From the NCBI GenBank assembly GCA_013816895.1, contig JACDDR010000006.1:1-64000 (forward strand): a DNA stretch of 64,000 nt, written 5' to 3'. Both the position numbers and the translations under genes were made by a program. This document shows positions 1 to 9,960 of this stretch, in pieces (the stretch's first letter is position 1; each line of letters opens with the position of its first letter). The stretch is from Bacteroidota bacterium (GTDB lineage: Bacteria > Bacteroidota > Bacteroidia > B-17B0 > Aurantibacillaceae). The notes beneath the pieces are model-generated. The model saw only the letters and a list, made by a program, of their open reading frames with translations, did not search any database and had not been told where the DNA came from.

Positions 1-2
1 AA

Positions 3-335
3 TTGATTTTGCTGAAGGCCGATAAACAACCTTTAACCGCTGCAATGGAAACAGAAGTTAAGCCCTTTACCAACAACAGATTTGAACTTCAAAAGGGAGA
101 TACTGTTTATTTATTTACCGATGGTTATGCCGATCAGTTCGGGGGGCGCAAGAAAAAAAACACTTCCATTGGCTTTGGAAAAAAATTCATGTACAAACAG
201 TTTAAAGAAACCCTTCTCAGCATTCAGGATAAAACAATGGAAGAGCAAAATGAAACTCTTCACGCTGTTTTTGAAGAATGGAAAGGCGATCTTCCGCAGG
301 TGGATGATGTATTGGTAATAGGAATCAGGATCTAA
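3..335 (+). CDS. C-terminal fragment of SpoIIE/PP2C-type serine phosphatase (truncated by window start)
   Basis: GDTVYLFTDGYADQFGG...LPQVDDVLVIGIRI matches the C-terminal end of SpoIIE-family phosphatases and resembles the tail of the 23024-26218 protein (FYLFSDGVKDQFGG...LPQTDDILVIGLTF). The true start lies upstream of the window. Confidence 0.85.
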   Translation: MILLKADKQPLTAAMETEVKPFTNNRFELQKGDTVYLFTDGYADQFGGRKKKNTSIGFGKKFMYKQFKETLLSIQDKTMEEQNETLHAVFEEWKGDLPQVDDVLVIGIRI

Positions 336-339
336 TCAG

Positions 340-1005
340 CTATTTAATGTCACCGCGTTTGGCAGCTTTCTTTAATTTTTTATCCGCCATAATTGCTACT
401 TCCACACGACGATTCTGAGTGCGACCTTCCACTGTTTCGTTGGATTCTAAAGGCTGAGACTCGCCATAACCTACAGTTGTTATTCTTGAGCCTTTTATGC
501 TCTGCGTTTTTAGTGAGTTAGATACTGATTCCGCGCGCTTAACAGAAAGATCCTGGTTGTATTTGTCATCACCGGTATTGTCGGTATGTCCTTCAATTAA
601 TATTTCGGTATCGGGATATTTGTTCAGCACTTTAGCCAGTTTTGAAATGTTGGTAGTTGCTTCAGGTTTAAGCGTTGCGGAATTCACATCATAAAGTATG
701 CCTGTATCAAAAGTGATTTTAATTCCTTCACCAACACGTTCTACTTTCGCTCCTTCAAGGTCTTTTTGTATTTCAGCAGCTTGCTTGTCCATGTAATGCC
801 CTATTGCTCCGCCGGCAGCCCCTCCAACTGCAGCGCCTATGATAGCGCCAAGAATGGTGTTGTTGTTTGCGGCTTTACCAATCGCGGCTCCGGCTACAGC
901 ACCTGTGCCTGCGCCAATAGCGGCTCCCTTTTTTGTTTTATTCCAGCTTTTGCAGGCACCAAAAGATAATGCAAGCATTAAAATTGTCACGGTTAAATTT
1001 TTCAT
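340..1005 (-). CDS. OmpA-family outer-membrane (lipo)protein with glycine-zipper region
   Basis: Lipoprotein-like start MKNLTVTILMLALSFGAC, Gly/Ala-rich zipper (GAAIGAGTGAVAGAAIG), OmpA C-terminal motif IEGHTDNTGDDKYNQDLSVKRAESV...GRTQNRRVEVAI. ORF opens at 1023; MKNL start at 1005 preferred. Confidence 0.9.
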   Translation of the reverse strand: MKNLTVTILMLALSFGACKSWNKTKKGAAIGAGTGAVAGAAIGKAANNNTILGAIIGAAVGGAAGGAIGHYMDKQAAEIQKDLEGAKVERVGEGIKITFDTGILYDVNSATLKPEATTNISKLAKVLNKYPDTEILIEGHTDNTGDDKYNQDLSVKRAESVSNSLKTQSIKGSRITTVGYGESQPLESNETVEGRTQNRRVEVAIMADKKLKKAAKRGDIK

Positions 1006-1107
1006 TGTAATAGTATTTAACAAACACTACTCCAAAAGCATGCCAGTGCTAGTCTAAAAGCCAGATGAAATTTTTGGTAATGAAAGGTGAGGAAAATATT
1101 CCCGTTA

Positions 1108-1416
1108 TCAGAATAAACCAGGCATTAATCCGCCTGCAACTTTTTTCATTTCCTCGCCATGAATCGTGTCGGCTTTTTCAATAGCAAGATTCATCGCTTT
1201 CATTAACTGCGCTTCCAGTTCGGTTTTATCGCCGTGCTGAAGCGAGGAGGCCACCGTTATTTTTTTTATTTTTCGGTTACCCGTAATATCAATTTTAATA
1301 TCTCCACCGGCTGATTCCACGCTCAGCACTGTATTGTCCAGCCTGTCTTTAATTTCTCCGGCAATTTTTTTTGCTTCCTGCAATTTGCCCATCATGTCTC
1401 CGAATTTTCCTAACAT
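1108..1416 (-). CDS. YbaB/EbfC family nucleoid-associated protein
   Basis: 102 aa; MLGKFGDMMGKLQEAKKI...AGGDIKIDITGNRKIKKITV...MKKVAGGLMPGLF is typical of YbaB/EbfC. Confidence 0.85.
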   Translation of the reverse strand: MLGKFGDMMGKLQEAKKIAGEIKDRLDNTVLSVESAGGDIKIDITGNRKIKKITVASSLQHGDKTELEAQLMKAMNLAIEKADTIHGEEMKKVAGGLMPGLF

Positions 1417-1423
1417 ATTATCT

Positions 1424-2200
1424 TTATTTTAATTCTTTTGGTATCATGCACACAGGTATGGGGTCGATCTTATGACGATTTGCCCCGTGTCGCCCTTTAT
1501 AGATTTCCATTACTGTTTTTTGCCGCTCCGAAAACGCGTAAGTTTGTTTATTGGCAAGGTATTCCATGGCCCATTCCAGTTCAGGATAAGTTGCCCCGAT
1601 TTGATCTTCGTCTGTTCGCCCGTCGGCAAACAAACCGTCGGTAGGCTTTGCTGCCTGGATATTGCTTATTACATTCAGCTCTTTCGCCAGCGCATATACC
1701 TCAGTTTTATAAAGGTCGGCTATCGGCGAAATATCCACACCCCCATCGCCATACTTGGTAAAAAAACCAACGCCAAAATCTTCCACTTTATTTCCGGTTC
1801 CGGTTACTAAAAGGCGGTGGTGTGTGGCAAAGGCATACAACGTGCTCATTCGGATACGCGCGCGCGTATTGGCCATGCTGAGGAAATCCTGGTTTTCTTT
1901 TGGCAACACCAATTCAAAAGCTTCCAGCACGGGAGTTAATTCAACGGTGGCGGATTCAACATTCTTAAAGCTCTTTTTAAGATGTTCAATATGCTCATTA
2001 CTCCTGTCGAATTCGTTTTTAAACTGACGGATGGGCATGTTCAACACAATAACCTTTTTGCCAGTGAGCGCGCAGAGCGTGGATGTTACGGCGCTGTCGA
2101 TACCGCCGGAAATTCCAACAACAAATCCGTCGGTTTTTGAATTATCCGAATAATCTTTTAACCACTTAACAATAAACGAAACAATTTCTTTGTCTTGCAT
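1424..2200 (-). CDS. nadE: NAD(+) synthase (ammonia-dependent)
   Basis: SGGIDSAVT P-loop motif, GTGNKVEDFGVGFFTKYGDGGVDISPIADLYKTEV; NadE hallmark residues. Confidence 0.95.
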   Translation of the reverse strand: MQDKEIVSFIVKWLKDYSDNSKTDGFVVGISGGIDSAVTSTLCALTGKKVIVLNMPIRQFKNEFDRSNEHIEHLKKSFKNVESATVELTPVLEAFELVLPKENQDFLSMANTRARIRMSTLYAFATHHRLLVTGTGNKVEDFGVGFFTKYGDGGVDISPIADLYKTEVYALAKELNVISNIQAAKPTDGLFADGRTDEDQIGATYPELEWAMEYLANKQTYAFSERQKTVMEIYKGRHGANRHKIDPIPVCMIPKELK

Positions 2201-2316
2201 GGTATGTATTTTTGTTACTGTGCAGAGAACACATCAAATTAGTAGTTAACAAAATTTGTTTGTAAAGTTAAGGATTTGCTGGTGGTTTTTAATGATAAGG
2301 TCTTTATTTTTGCAGT

Positions 2317-2970
2317 GTGGATCTAAGAGCAGTTCAGTACCAGAAAAATTCGGAAATATTAAAAAAGTATTTGCCGGAAGAAAGCGTTGAGTTAATTGCG
2401 AAATGGATCGTAGAGCTTGATTTTAAATTAAAAATAAAGAGAGAAAGAAGCACGCGTCTGGGCGATTACACTTCGCCTCACAACGGATTCAACCATACAA
2501 TAACCGTTAACCACAACCTCAATAAATTTTCTTTCCTTATTACCCTTGTGCATGAGGTGGCTCACCTTGTAACCTATAACGAGCATAAGAATTCAGTTAA
2601 TCCGCACGGGAAAGAGTGGAAGCAAAATTTTCAAAAACTGATGCAGCCTTTTTTAACGCCTGATATTTTTCCGCTTGAAATTTTTTCAGCGCTAAGGAGT
2701 TACATGCAAAACCCTGCAGCTACCAGTTGCACAGATACCAAGTTATTGCGGGTATTAAAGCTGCACGATGAAAACTCTGATTTGTTGTTTTTAGAACGTA
2801 TTCCTGCGGATACCTTGTTTTTGTACAACGGCAATAAGATTTTTAAAAAAGGAGAAAAAATAAGAAAGCGCATTAAATGCGTTGAAATAAAATCCGGGAG
2901 CACGTACCTCTTTAACCCGTTAACGGAAGTACAGGTGTTTGATCCGTCTAACGTTCAATCACCTTTGTAG
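2317..2970 (+). CDS. SprT-like zinc metallopeptidase domain protein
   Basis: HEVAHLVTYNEHKNSVNPHGKEWKQNF: HExxH plus SprT-like context. GTG start; no in-frame ATG near the N-terminus. Confidence 0.85.
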   Translation: MDLRAVQYQKNSEILKKYLPEESVELIAKWIVELDFKLKIKRERSTRLGDYTSPHNGFNHTITVNHNLNKFSFLITLVHEVAHLVTYNEHKNSVNPHGKEWKQNFQKLMQPFLTPDIFPLEIFSALRSYMQNPAATSCTDTKLLRVLKLHDENSDLLFLERIPADTLFLYNGNKIFKKGEKIRKRIKCVEIKSGSTYLFNPLTEVQVFDPSNVQSPL

Positions 2971-3958
2971 CAAGCACCACGTTCGACTTGTTCAGTTGTT
3001 TTCCGTCAATGATATCCAGCATGAGCAGTGAGGCATTCTTGCCTATCTCTTCAATGGGCTGCGAAACAGAAACCACTTTTTTATCGATGATATTAAAAAG
3101 TTCAATGTCGTCAAAACTGGCTATCCGTAATCTGTCAGAATGTTTTTCGAATTCTTTTTTGCGGATTGTTTTAAGCAGTGCAGTGGCAATATGATTGTTA
3201 AGGGCGTAAACAGCATCCAGGTCGGGATGTGAAGTAAGTAATTCTTTTAAAGCGTTATCTACATCCTCGTTAATGTTTTCGAAACGGATCAGTTTAATAA
3301 GGGAATCATCCTGCTTTAGTTTATTTTTAAGAAGCGCGTCTTTATAGCCATTCACGCGGTCTTCAATGGTACTCAGGTAGGACGGAGTGATGGAAAGACA
3401 AGCGATTTTTTTACTTCCTTTTTTTATTAAATAGGTTACTACTTCCAGCGACCCTCCGTAATTATCAATCACCACATAGTTGGTATTAAAGAGTGGAAGA
3501 AGCCGGTCGATAAATACCAGCGGGGTTTTCGCGAAACGCGGCTGGTCGTAAAAAGATGAATCTTTAAATGTGGTGGCTACAATTACACCGTCTACTCCCT
3601 GCTGGTTGAGCATCATTTCTACCAGGCGTTTTTCTTTTTCTTCATTTTCTTCGGTACTGCACACCATAAGATTATAGCCGCGGTCAAATAAAACATGCTC
3701 TATGTTTTTTGCGATGGTGGAATAAAACGGATTTGAAATATCGGCCACAATCAATCCCACAAAATAACTTTTACCGGTGCGCAATGCTTTGGCAAACTTG
3801 TTGGGCGTGTAATCGAGCTGCGATACCGCGTCTAATACGGCCGATTGTGTTTTTTTACTTATTCCATACTGGTTGCCTTTACCGTTAAGCACCATGGAGA
3901 TTAGCGTTTTTGAATAGCCGAGTTGTTTCGACAGATCTTCAAGTTGTAGTCTTTTCAT
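2948..3958 (-). CDS. LacI-family transcriptional regulator
   Basis: N-terminal LacI HTH (LEDLSKQLGYSKTLISMVLNGKGNQYGISKKTQ...LDYTPNKFAKALRTGKS) and periplasmic-binding-like domain (VGLIVADISNPFYSTIAKNIE). Confidence 0.93.
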   Translation of the reverse strand: MKRLQLEDLSKQLGYSKTLISMVLNGKGNQYGISKKTQSAVLDAVSQLDYTPNKFAKALRTGKSYFVGLIVADISNPFYSTIAKNIEHVLFDRGYNLMVCSTEENEEKEKRLVEMMLNQQGVDGVIVATTFKDSSFYDQPRFAKTPLVFIDRLLPLFNTNYVVIDNYGGSLEVVTYLIKKGSKKIACLSITPSYLSTIEDRVNGYKDALLKNKLKQDDSLIKLIRFENINEDVDNALKELLTSHPDLDAVYALNNHIATALLKTIRKKEFEKHSDRLRIASFDDIELFNIIDKKVVSVSQPIEEIGKNASLLMLDIIDGKQLNKSNVVLATKVIER

Positions 3959-4192
3959 AGCTCGTGGATTAAGTAAGTAAAGTAACTTTGATAAGTAAAT
4001 CTAAACCTAATTTAGGAAAAGGAATAGAATATACAAGCCTGAATTAAAAGGATTTAGATGTAAGAGCCAGACTTAAAGACGATTTTAGGTTTTTTATAGC
4101 TGAAAGCTTAAATCTCAACAAGTTTTAAATAATGTTTGAATAATGTATTTATTGATTTAGGTTTGTAACCTTTAATTATACTGTAACATTCC

Positions 4193-5449
4193 ATGAAAGT
4201 TTCCAGGTTAGCCGAACATATAATAGGTTCTGAAATTATTAAACTTGCCGCCGAAGTAAATGAAAAAGTTAAGGCGGGAGAAAATATATACAATCTCACC
4301 ATCGGCGATTTTAACCCGAAAGAATTTCCAATACCTTCTGAGCTTAAGCAGCTGATTGTTGATGCTTACTTCGCTGATCAAACCAATTATCCCGCGGCGG
4401 ATGGTATGCTGGAGCTGCGACAGGCGGTTAGCGGGTTATTAAAGCAACGTGGCGGACTGGATTATAAGACGGATGAAATATTAATTGCCGGTGGCGCCAG
4501 GCCTGTGATCTATGCTATTTTCAGGGCCCTGGTTGATGCAAACGATACCGTTATTTTTGCGGTGCCTTCATGGAACAATAATCACTACAGTTATCTGACC
4601 TCAGCCCAACAGGTGGTAATAGAAGCCAGGGCAGAAAATAATTTTATGCCGCGTGCGGCGGATATTGAACCACATATTTCAAAGGCTACGCTTGTTGCCT
4701 TATGTTCACCGCAAAACCCTACAGGTACTGTGTTTACGAAAAAAGGCCTGGAAGAAATCTGTGATCTTATTCTTGAAGAAAATAAAAAAAGAGGGCCCGA
4801 ACAAAAACCCGTTTACCTGATGTACGATCAGATCTACTGGGCATTAACTATTGGAGATGTGAAACATTATGATCCAGTATCTCTTCGTCCTGAAATGAAA
4901 AATTACACGGTGTATGTGGATGGTATCTCCAAATCACTTGCCGCAACGGGCGTGAGGGTAGGATGGAGCATGGGCCCGAAGTTTCTTATTGATAAAATGA
5001 AATCTATTTTAACGCACGTGGGCGCCTGGGCGCCAAAAGCGGAGCAGATGGCCACAGCAGCCTATCTTACACAGCTTGATAAATACGACGCGTTTCTTGT
5101 TGTTCAAAAGCAAAAAATTAACGAACGCCTCTCGGGGTTTCATACGGGCTTCCAGAAATTAAAATCAGAAGGACATCAGGTAGATTCCATTACACCACAA
5201 GCCGCTATTTATTTAACGGTACGTTTTTCGCTTCATGGAAAAAAGAAAGCAGACGGCGAAACATTAACCACTACAAAAGACATTACAAAATATTTGCTGG
5301 ATGAAGCTAAATTAGCCATCGTACCTTTTTACGCTTTCGGGGCTTCGGAAAATTCAGACTGGTATCGCCTTTCGGTAGGAACCTGCAGCATAAAGGACGT
5401 AGAGGGCATCATCAGCAATCTGAGGGACGCACTTCAGAAATTATCATAA
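4193..5449 (+). CDS. Class I/II pyridoxal-phosphate aminotransferase (aspartate aminotransferase-like)
   Basis: NLTIGDFNPKEFPIP, SPQNPTGTVFTKKGLEEI, DGISKSLAATGVRVGWSMGP (PLP lysine motif SKxxxxxGxRxGW). Confidence 0.93.
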   Translation: MKVSRLAEHIIGSEIIKLAAEVNEKVKAGENIYNLTIGDFNPKEFPIPSELKQLIVDAYFADQTNYPAADGMLELRQAVSGLLKQRGGLDYKTDEILIAGGARPVIYAIFRALVDANDTVIFAVPSWNNNHYSYLTSAQQVVIEARAENNFMPRAADIEPHISKATLVALCSPQNPTGTVFTKKGLEEICDLILEENKKRGPEQKPVYLMYDQIYWALTIGDVKHYDPVSLRPEMKNYTVYVDGISKSLAATGVRVGWSMGPKFLIDKMKSILTHVGAWAPKAEQMATAAYLTQLDKYDAFLVVQKQKINERLSGFHTGFQKLKSEGHQVDSITPQAAIYLTVRFSLHGKKKADGETLTTTKDITKYLLDEAKLAIVPFYAFGASENSDWYRLSVGTCSIKDVEGIISNLRDALQKLS

Positions 5450-5482
5450 AAAAAGCCGTCTCTGAAATGAGACGGCTTTTTG
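5450..5482. terminator. Bidirectional intrinsic terminator between convergent genes
   Basis: AAAAAGCCGTCTC-tgaaat-GAGACGGCTTTTT; perfect stem, A tract one side and T tract the other. Confidence 0.9.
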
Positions 5483-5500
5483 TTTTTAGAATTCTAATTT

Positions 5501-7582
5501 TTATTGAACCACAACTTTTTTAGTGGTTACAGTATTGCCTGCTTTAATATTAAGAAGGTAAATGCCTTTTGAAAAACCAGTCATTTCAAGATGAATGTTA
5601 TTAGAACCAACATTGCAGTTTGAACTAACTTTTTTCACTTCCTTACCAATGATGTTAAAGATAGAAATTTCAACCAAAGTGTTTTCCTTAAGATCAATTG
5701 TAAGAGTTGTACTCTCGTTAGTAGGGTTAGGGTAAACGCTTGCATCATTCGTTTCATTAGCGTTTACTTTTACTTCCGTAGGTATTGGTAAAACAAAATT
5801 AAGATTTGCGTTGCTGTACCAATGTGTATTTGCTGTTAACTGGCTATAAGGATTGCTATTTACAACGGCTACCGGTAATGTAAAAGTTACCGACGTAGAA
5901 GAAGTGTACGTTTGCGCACTTACAACAGGGGCAGAAAAATGGAACATGGCTTTGGTATTAACGGGCGTTCCAATAGGAGTAACGTTTACTTTTGTTGGAG
6001 AAATAGAATATAAACTTCCAGTTATTTCTACCAAGCGGGTTTTAACTTCGGGAATATTGTTCCAATTCTTACCGCCTATGGTAAAGGCAGGATTTGATTC
6101 AGCCCAGGTATAGATAATAAATTTGCCATCAGGTGTTCTGCTTAACTGAATCCTGGATCCGGAGCGAACTTTAGAACCAGCATCTATATCCCACGGATTA
6201 TCTAAATAACCTGGGTTAGTGCTAATATCACTCGGTCCTTCAGAGGTTAAAGAGTCGATCGTCAGATATTTCCAGGCACTTGTTCCGTTACCGTAAAAAT
6301 CATACAGATAAGGTTTTTTGCCGGGTGTAAAATCCCAGGAATAATTTTCAGGCGTAAATGTTTGAGTGTAATCCAATGAATCGATATTTGTATTAGAGGA
6401 GCTGTTAAGAACGCAGGCCATATGTAAATTTCCATTCATGTCAACTGTAGCGTCAAAGCCTTCAGCAGTATTAACAGAAGGCACAACAACTGTAGACCCC
6501 GCAACTGGCTCAAGACGTTTTAAAATTGTTGAATAAGTAGGAACAGAGAAATCAATTCCTGAGAGTAATGCCCAGCTTGTTCCTCCATTTATAGTTTTAT
6601 AAATGATAGGCTGGTATCCTCGGTTAGAACCGATAGTGCCAGCTTTAACTCCAACAGCAATTGCGTAACCTGTCATTCCATCCTGTGACCAGGCCATTAC
6701 CGGCATAAAACCAAGATGTTTTGAATTATCAGTTCTTAACTCCGTAGTTGGAATAATTGAATCTCCTGTCCAGTTGAATACACCGGCGTTAAAAGTCCCT
6801 GTTGCGATCCTGAAGCCACGTAAGCCTATTGAAACGGCGTTAATGTCTTCACAGATATAACCGATTGTTCTTACTTTACCATCATTGGTGGTAGCGAAAG
6901 AATAAGCAGCATAATCCATTTTATCTGTACTAGGATATGGTGCAGTATTAGAAAGAACCTGCATGGCATTTGGCGCGGCACTTGCGGTATTATTATAGTT
7001 ACCCGCACCTAATTGTTTACTGGCAACCCAGCTGCCGATCCAGTTTGTACCATCCGTTACAATACCTGAACCTACAACGTAGGCGTTACTTAGCAAGGTG
7101 TTACCTGGTGCGCTATAAATTGCCCCTTGCGGATAACGTCCGGGGCTGGTACCGTCGCTCCAAAAACAAGTACTGTCCCAGGCCGCACCTCCATTAGTAG
7201 TAATATGCGCGATGATAGCTCCTGAATTGTTTGCCGGAGATGCTGTAAAACCCGGCCCTTTGCGGTGGATGTACGATACCGTTTTAACATAAGGATTATA
7301 ATGTAAAGTTTTTTGCCCGTCAATTAAAACCCCATAAATATTGTTTGAAGTTGTAACAGCACTCCACGAAGGAACCGCCATAGTTGACGCAAGCGGCGAG
7401 TTAGTTATAGTTTGAGGCTGACTCGCCTTAGAAATATTATTTTCATTTTTCAGTTTTGAAAGGTAAACTGATGGTGCCTGTGATGCAAAGTGATTGGTTA
7501 CACCATGTTGGGTACCCTTATTTTGTGCCAAAGAGGTGAGCCCTCCTAAAACCGCGACCGTAAGTAGTAATTTATGTTTCAT
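5501..7582 (-). CDS. Secreted T9SS cargo protein with type A C-terminal sorting domain (tandem paralog 1)
   Basis: Signal peptide MKHKLLLTVAVLGGLTSLAQ; C-terminal DASVYPNPTNESTTLTIDLKENTLVEISIFNIIGKEV...YLLNIKAGNTVTTKKVVVQ. Confidence 0.9.
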   Translation of the reverse strand: MKHKLLLTVAVLGGLTSLAQNKGTQHGVTNHFASQAPSVYLSKLKNENNISKASQPQTITNSPLASTMAVPSWSAVTTSNNIYGVLIDGQKTLHYNPYVKTVSYIHRKGPGFTASPANNSGAIIAHITTNGGAAWDSTCFWSDGTSPGRYPQGAIYSAPGNTLLSNAYVVGSGIVTDGTNWIGSWVASKQLGAGNYNNTASAAPNAMQVLSNTAPYPSTDKMDYAAYSFATTNDGKVRTIGYICEDINAVSIGLRGFRIATGTFNAGVFNWTGDSIIPTTELRTDNSKHLGFMPVMAWSQDGMTGYAIAVGVKAGTIGSNRGYQPIIYKTINGGTSWALLSGIDFSVPTYSTILKRLEPVAGSTVVVPSVNTAEGFDATVDMNGNLHMACVLNSSSNTNIDSLDYTQTFTPENYSWDFTPGKKPYLYDFYGNGTSAWKYLTIDSLTSEGPSDISTNPGYLDNPWDIDAGSKVRSGSRIQLSRTPDGKFIIYTWAESNPAFTIGGKNWNNIPEVKTRLVEITGSLYSISPTKVNVTPIGTPVNTKAMFHFSAPVVSAQTYTSSTSVTFTLPVAVVNSNPYSQLTANTHWYSNANLNFVLPIPTEVKVNANETNDASVYPNPTNESTTLTIDLKENTLVEISIFNIIGKEVKKVSSNCNVGSNNIHLEMTGFSKGIYLLNIKAGNTVTTKKVVVQ

Positions 7583-7604
7583 GTTATATGGGATTTAAAT
7601 TTAA

Positions 7605-7640
7605 AAAAAAGCCGCTCCGGTAAGGAACGGCTTTTTAAAT
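7605..7640 (-). terminator. Intrinsic terminator downstream of the 7657-9813 gene
   Basis: aaaaGCCGcTCCggtaaGGAaCGGCttttt hairpin with one mismatch, flanked by A/T tracts. Confidence 0.75.
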
Positions 7641-7656
7641 TAAGATGATTTAGTGC

Positions 7657-9813
7657 TTATTCAACGATTAATTTTTTAGTGCTAACAGCATTACCTGCTT
7701 TTACATTAACAATGTAAACGCCACTTGATAAGTTTGCAAGATCAATGTTGATGTTGTTGTTTCCAACTTGACCATCAGCAGTAGTGCTTTTTACTAACTG
7801 GCCAATTGTGTTGTAAATACTAACAGAAACACTTGTGTTGTTTTTAAGGTCTATTGCCAATACTGCCGAGTTAGAAGCAGGGTTTGGATAGATAGAACTG
7901 TTAACAACACTATTTGAAGCGTTCTGACCAATTTCAGTTACAATAGAATTAAATGCAAAAGATAATCTTGCAGAACTATACCATGTAATGTTGCTGGTTA
8001 ATTGTGAGTATGGGTTACTATTGGTAACAGTAAACGGCACAATAACATCAGCAGTTGAAGTGGTTGCTCCTAAGGCAACAGTTGCAGCGCTTGTAGTTGG
8101 TGACATGTAGTGTAATGTAGCGCGGCTGTTTACCTGTGGGTTATTTGTTCCCTGACCAGCAGCAATTTTTGAAACGTTAATTTCAGTTGGTGATATAGTC
8201 ATAGAAGTTCCTGCACCGATCGCAGCGCAACGCGCCTTAATGTTTGGAAGGATATTGTATTTCTTTTGAGTTGTAGTAAAGTTTGTATCTGATTCAGACC
8301 ATGAATAAGTAACAAATTTACCATTTGGAGTGCGGCCTAACTGGATACGCGCATCAATGTTTAATTTAGAACTTCCAGTTCCTGTTGGATCCCATGGGTT
8401 ATCATTGTAACCTGCTGAGGTAGTTTGACCACCTGGATCTTCTGTCCACATTGAATCGATAAGCTTTAATGACCATGCAGCTGTACCATTTCCTACGAAA
8501 TCATACAAATACGGACGGTCGCCCGGTGTGTGTGTGTACTTGTACACGTCAGTTCCAACCGTGAACTGCTGAATGTATCCAATAGAATCAGCATTAGTAC
8601 TTGCATTAGAAGCAAATAATGCCGCAATGTGCAGGTTATCATTACCGTCAACAATAAGGTTAAAGTCAAGCATGTAAGGAGAAGTAACGTTTGTATTAGC
8701 GTTTGTAGCATATAAGTGATTTACTACTTGTGCCATTGCAGCGCTGTTAAAGTCGATTGGTGCAAGAGGAGCCCAGCTGCTACCGCTATTTGTAGTTTTA
8801 TAGATGATTGGCTCCAAGCCGATGTTGTTTCCGGTTGCGTTAGCTAAAACACCTGGTATTACCACATATCCAACAGTTCCTGATTCGTTCCATGACATTT
8901 GACCTTCGCCAATGTTTTTAGCGCCGGTTCCATCTAATAAAGCATTAGGAATTAGGGAGTCCATTGTCCAGTTAAATACACCAGCGTTAAACACACCTTT
9001 AACAACTCCAACACCACGTTGCTTAGCTGCAGCGCCGAGAGTTGTATTGTCGCCCTGAATAAGTGCAAGTGAACGCACCACTCCGTCATCGGTAGAAGTA
9101 AATCCAGTACGTGACCAGCTGTGTGGCTGGAAGTTTGCAGGATATGAAGCCTGTGCAAACGATACGAATTGCTGTGCATTTGGCGTTACATCCGGCGCGT
9201 TGTTAAATACGTTCAGCTTCTTGCTAGCGTAGAAATCTCCTACAAAAGCTCCCGCACTTACTACAGGACCTGATCCAACGATATAAGCGTTTGATAACAA
9301 TGTGTTACCTGGAGCGCTGTAAATAGCTCCCTGAGGGTAACGACCAGCGTTACTCGCGTCAGCATATAAAGCAGTACTGTCCCAGGTAGTTCCCCAGTTA
9401 GAGCTTATTTCAGCTATAATTGATCCTGAGTTACTGTTGCTTGAAGGGCTTACTGTATAAGAAGCGCTTTTACGGTGAATAAAAGATACCGCGTTAACAT
9501 TATCGTTGTATTGAAGGGGGCGAGTAGTGTTTACAAGCATCCCGTAAGTGTTCATAGATCCGCATAACTGTTTCCAGCCAATGTTGGTAGATTGAACAGA
9601 AGAGCTTTTGCCATTTTCCATTGGCGTAGTGTTTTCCTGAACCGGCGCGATATTCAGCTTTGGTTGCTGCTCTGGCTCATTCGCAACAGCAAATTTTGAT
9701 GCTATTTTCTCTGCTGGCAGGTTCACTGTGCCCGCTGGACGTACACGTCCGCTTTGTGGGAAGGCGATTAATGCTGCCAATAATGCCGAGCCCAATAGTA
9801 ATTGTTTTTTCAT
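7657..9813 (-). CDS. Secreted T9SS cargo protein (tandem paralog 2)
   Basis: Signal peptide MKKQLLLGSALLAALIAFPQ (internal start at 9813 preferred to 9882); C-terminal SSIYPNPASNSAVLAIDLKNNTSVSVSIYNTIGQLV...STKKLIVE. Confidence 0.9.
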   Translation of the reverse strand: MKKQLLLGSALLAALIAFPQSGRVRPAGTVNLPAEKIASKFAVANEPEQQPKLNIAPVQENTTPMENGKSSSVQSTNIGWKQLCGSMNTYGMLVNTTRPLQYNDNVNAVSFIHRKSASYTVSPSSNSNSGSIIAEISSNWGTTWDSTALYADASNAGRYPQGAIYSAPGNTLLSNAYIVGSGPVVSAGAFVGDFYASKKLNVFNNAPDVTPNAQQFVSFAQASYPANFQPHSWSRTGFTSTDDGVVRSLALIQGDNTTLGAAAKQRGVGVVKGVFNAGVFNWTMDSLIPNALLDGTGAKNIGEGQMSWNESGTVGYVVIPGVLANATGNNIGLEPIIYKTTNSGSSWAPLAPIDFNSAAMAQVVNHLYATNANTNVTSPYMLDFNLIVDGNDNLHIAALFASNASTNADSIGYIQQFTVGTDVYKYTHTPGDRPYLYDFVGNGTAAWSLKLIDSMWTEDPGGQTTSAGYNDNPWDPTGTGSSKLNIDARIQLGRTPNGKFVTYSWSESDTNFTTTQKKYNILPNIKARCAAIGAGTSMTISPTEINVSKIAAGQGTNNPQVNSRATLHYMSPTTSAATVALGATTSTADVIVPFTVTNSNPYSQLTSNITWYSSARLSFAFNSIVTEIGQNASNSVVNSSIYPNPASNSAVLAIDLKNNTSVSVSIYNTIGQLVKSTTADGQVGNNNINIDLANLSSGVYIVNVKAGNAVSTKKLIVE

Positions 9814-9904
9814 GTTTATTTGGTTATTTATTTTTGTAATTATAGAGAAGGCTAAAATAGATAAAAGATCAATGCGGTGCAATTTTTTAACAAAGGATTA
9901 AAAA

Positions 9905-9943
9905 CAAAAAGGCGGGAATTATCCTTGAAAACCCGCCTTTTTA
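9905..9943 (-). terminator. Intrinsic terminator downstream of the 9961-12114 gene
   Basis: caaaaaGGCGGGaattatccttgaaaaCCCGCCttttt. Confidence 0.8.
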
Positions 9944-9960
9944 AAGAATAGGTCTGATTA

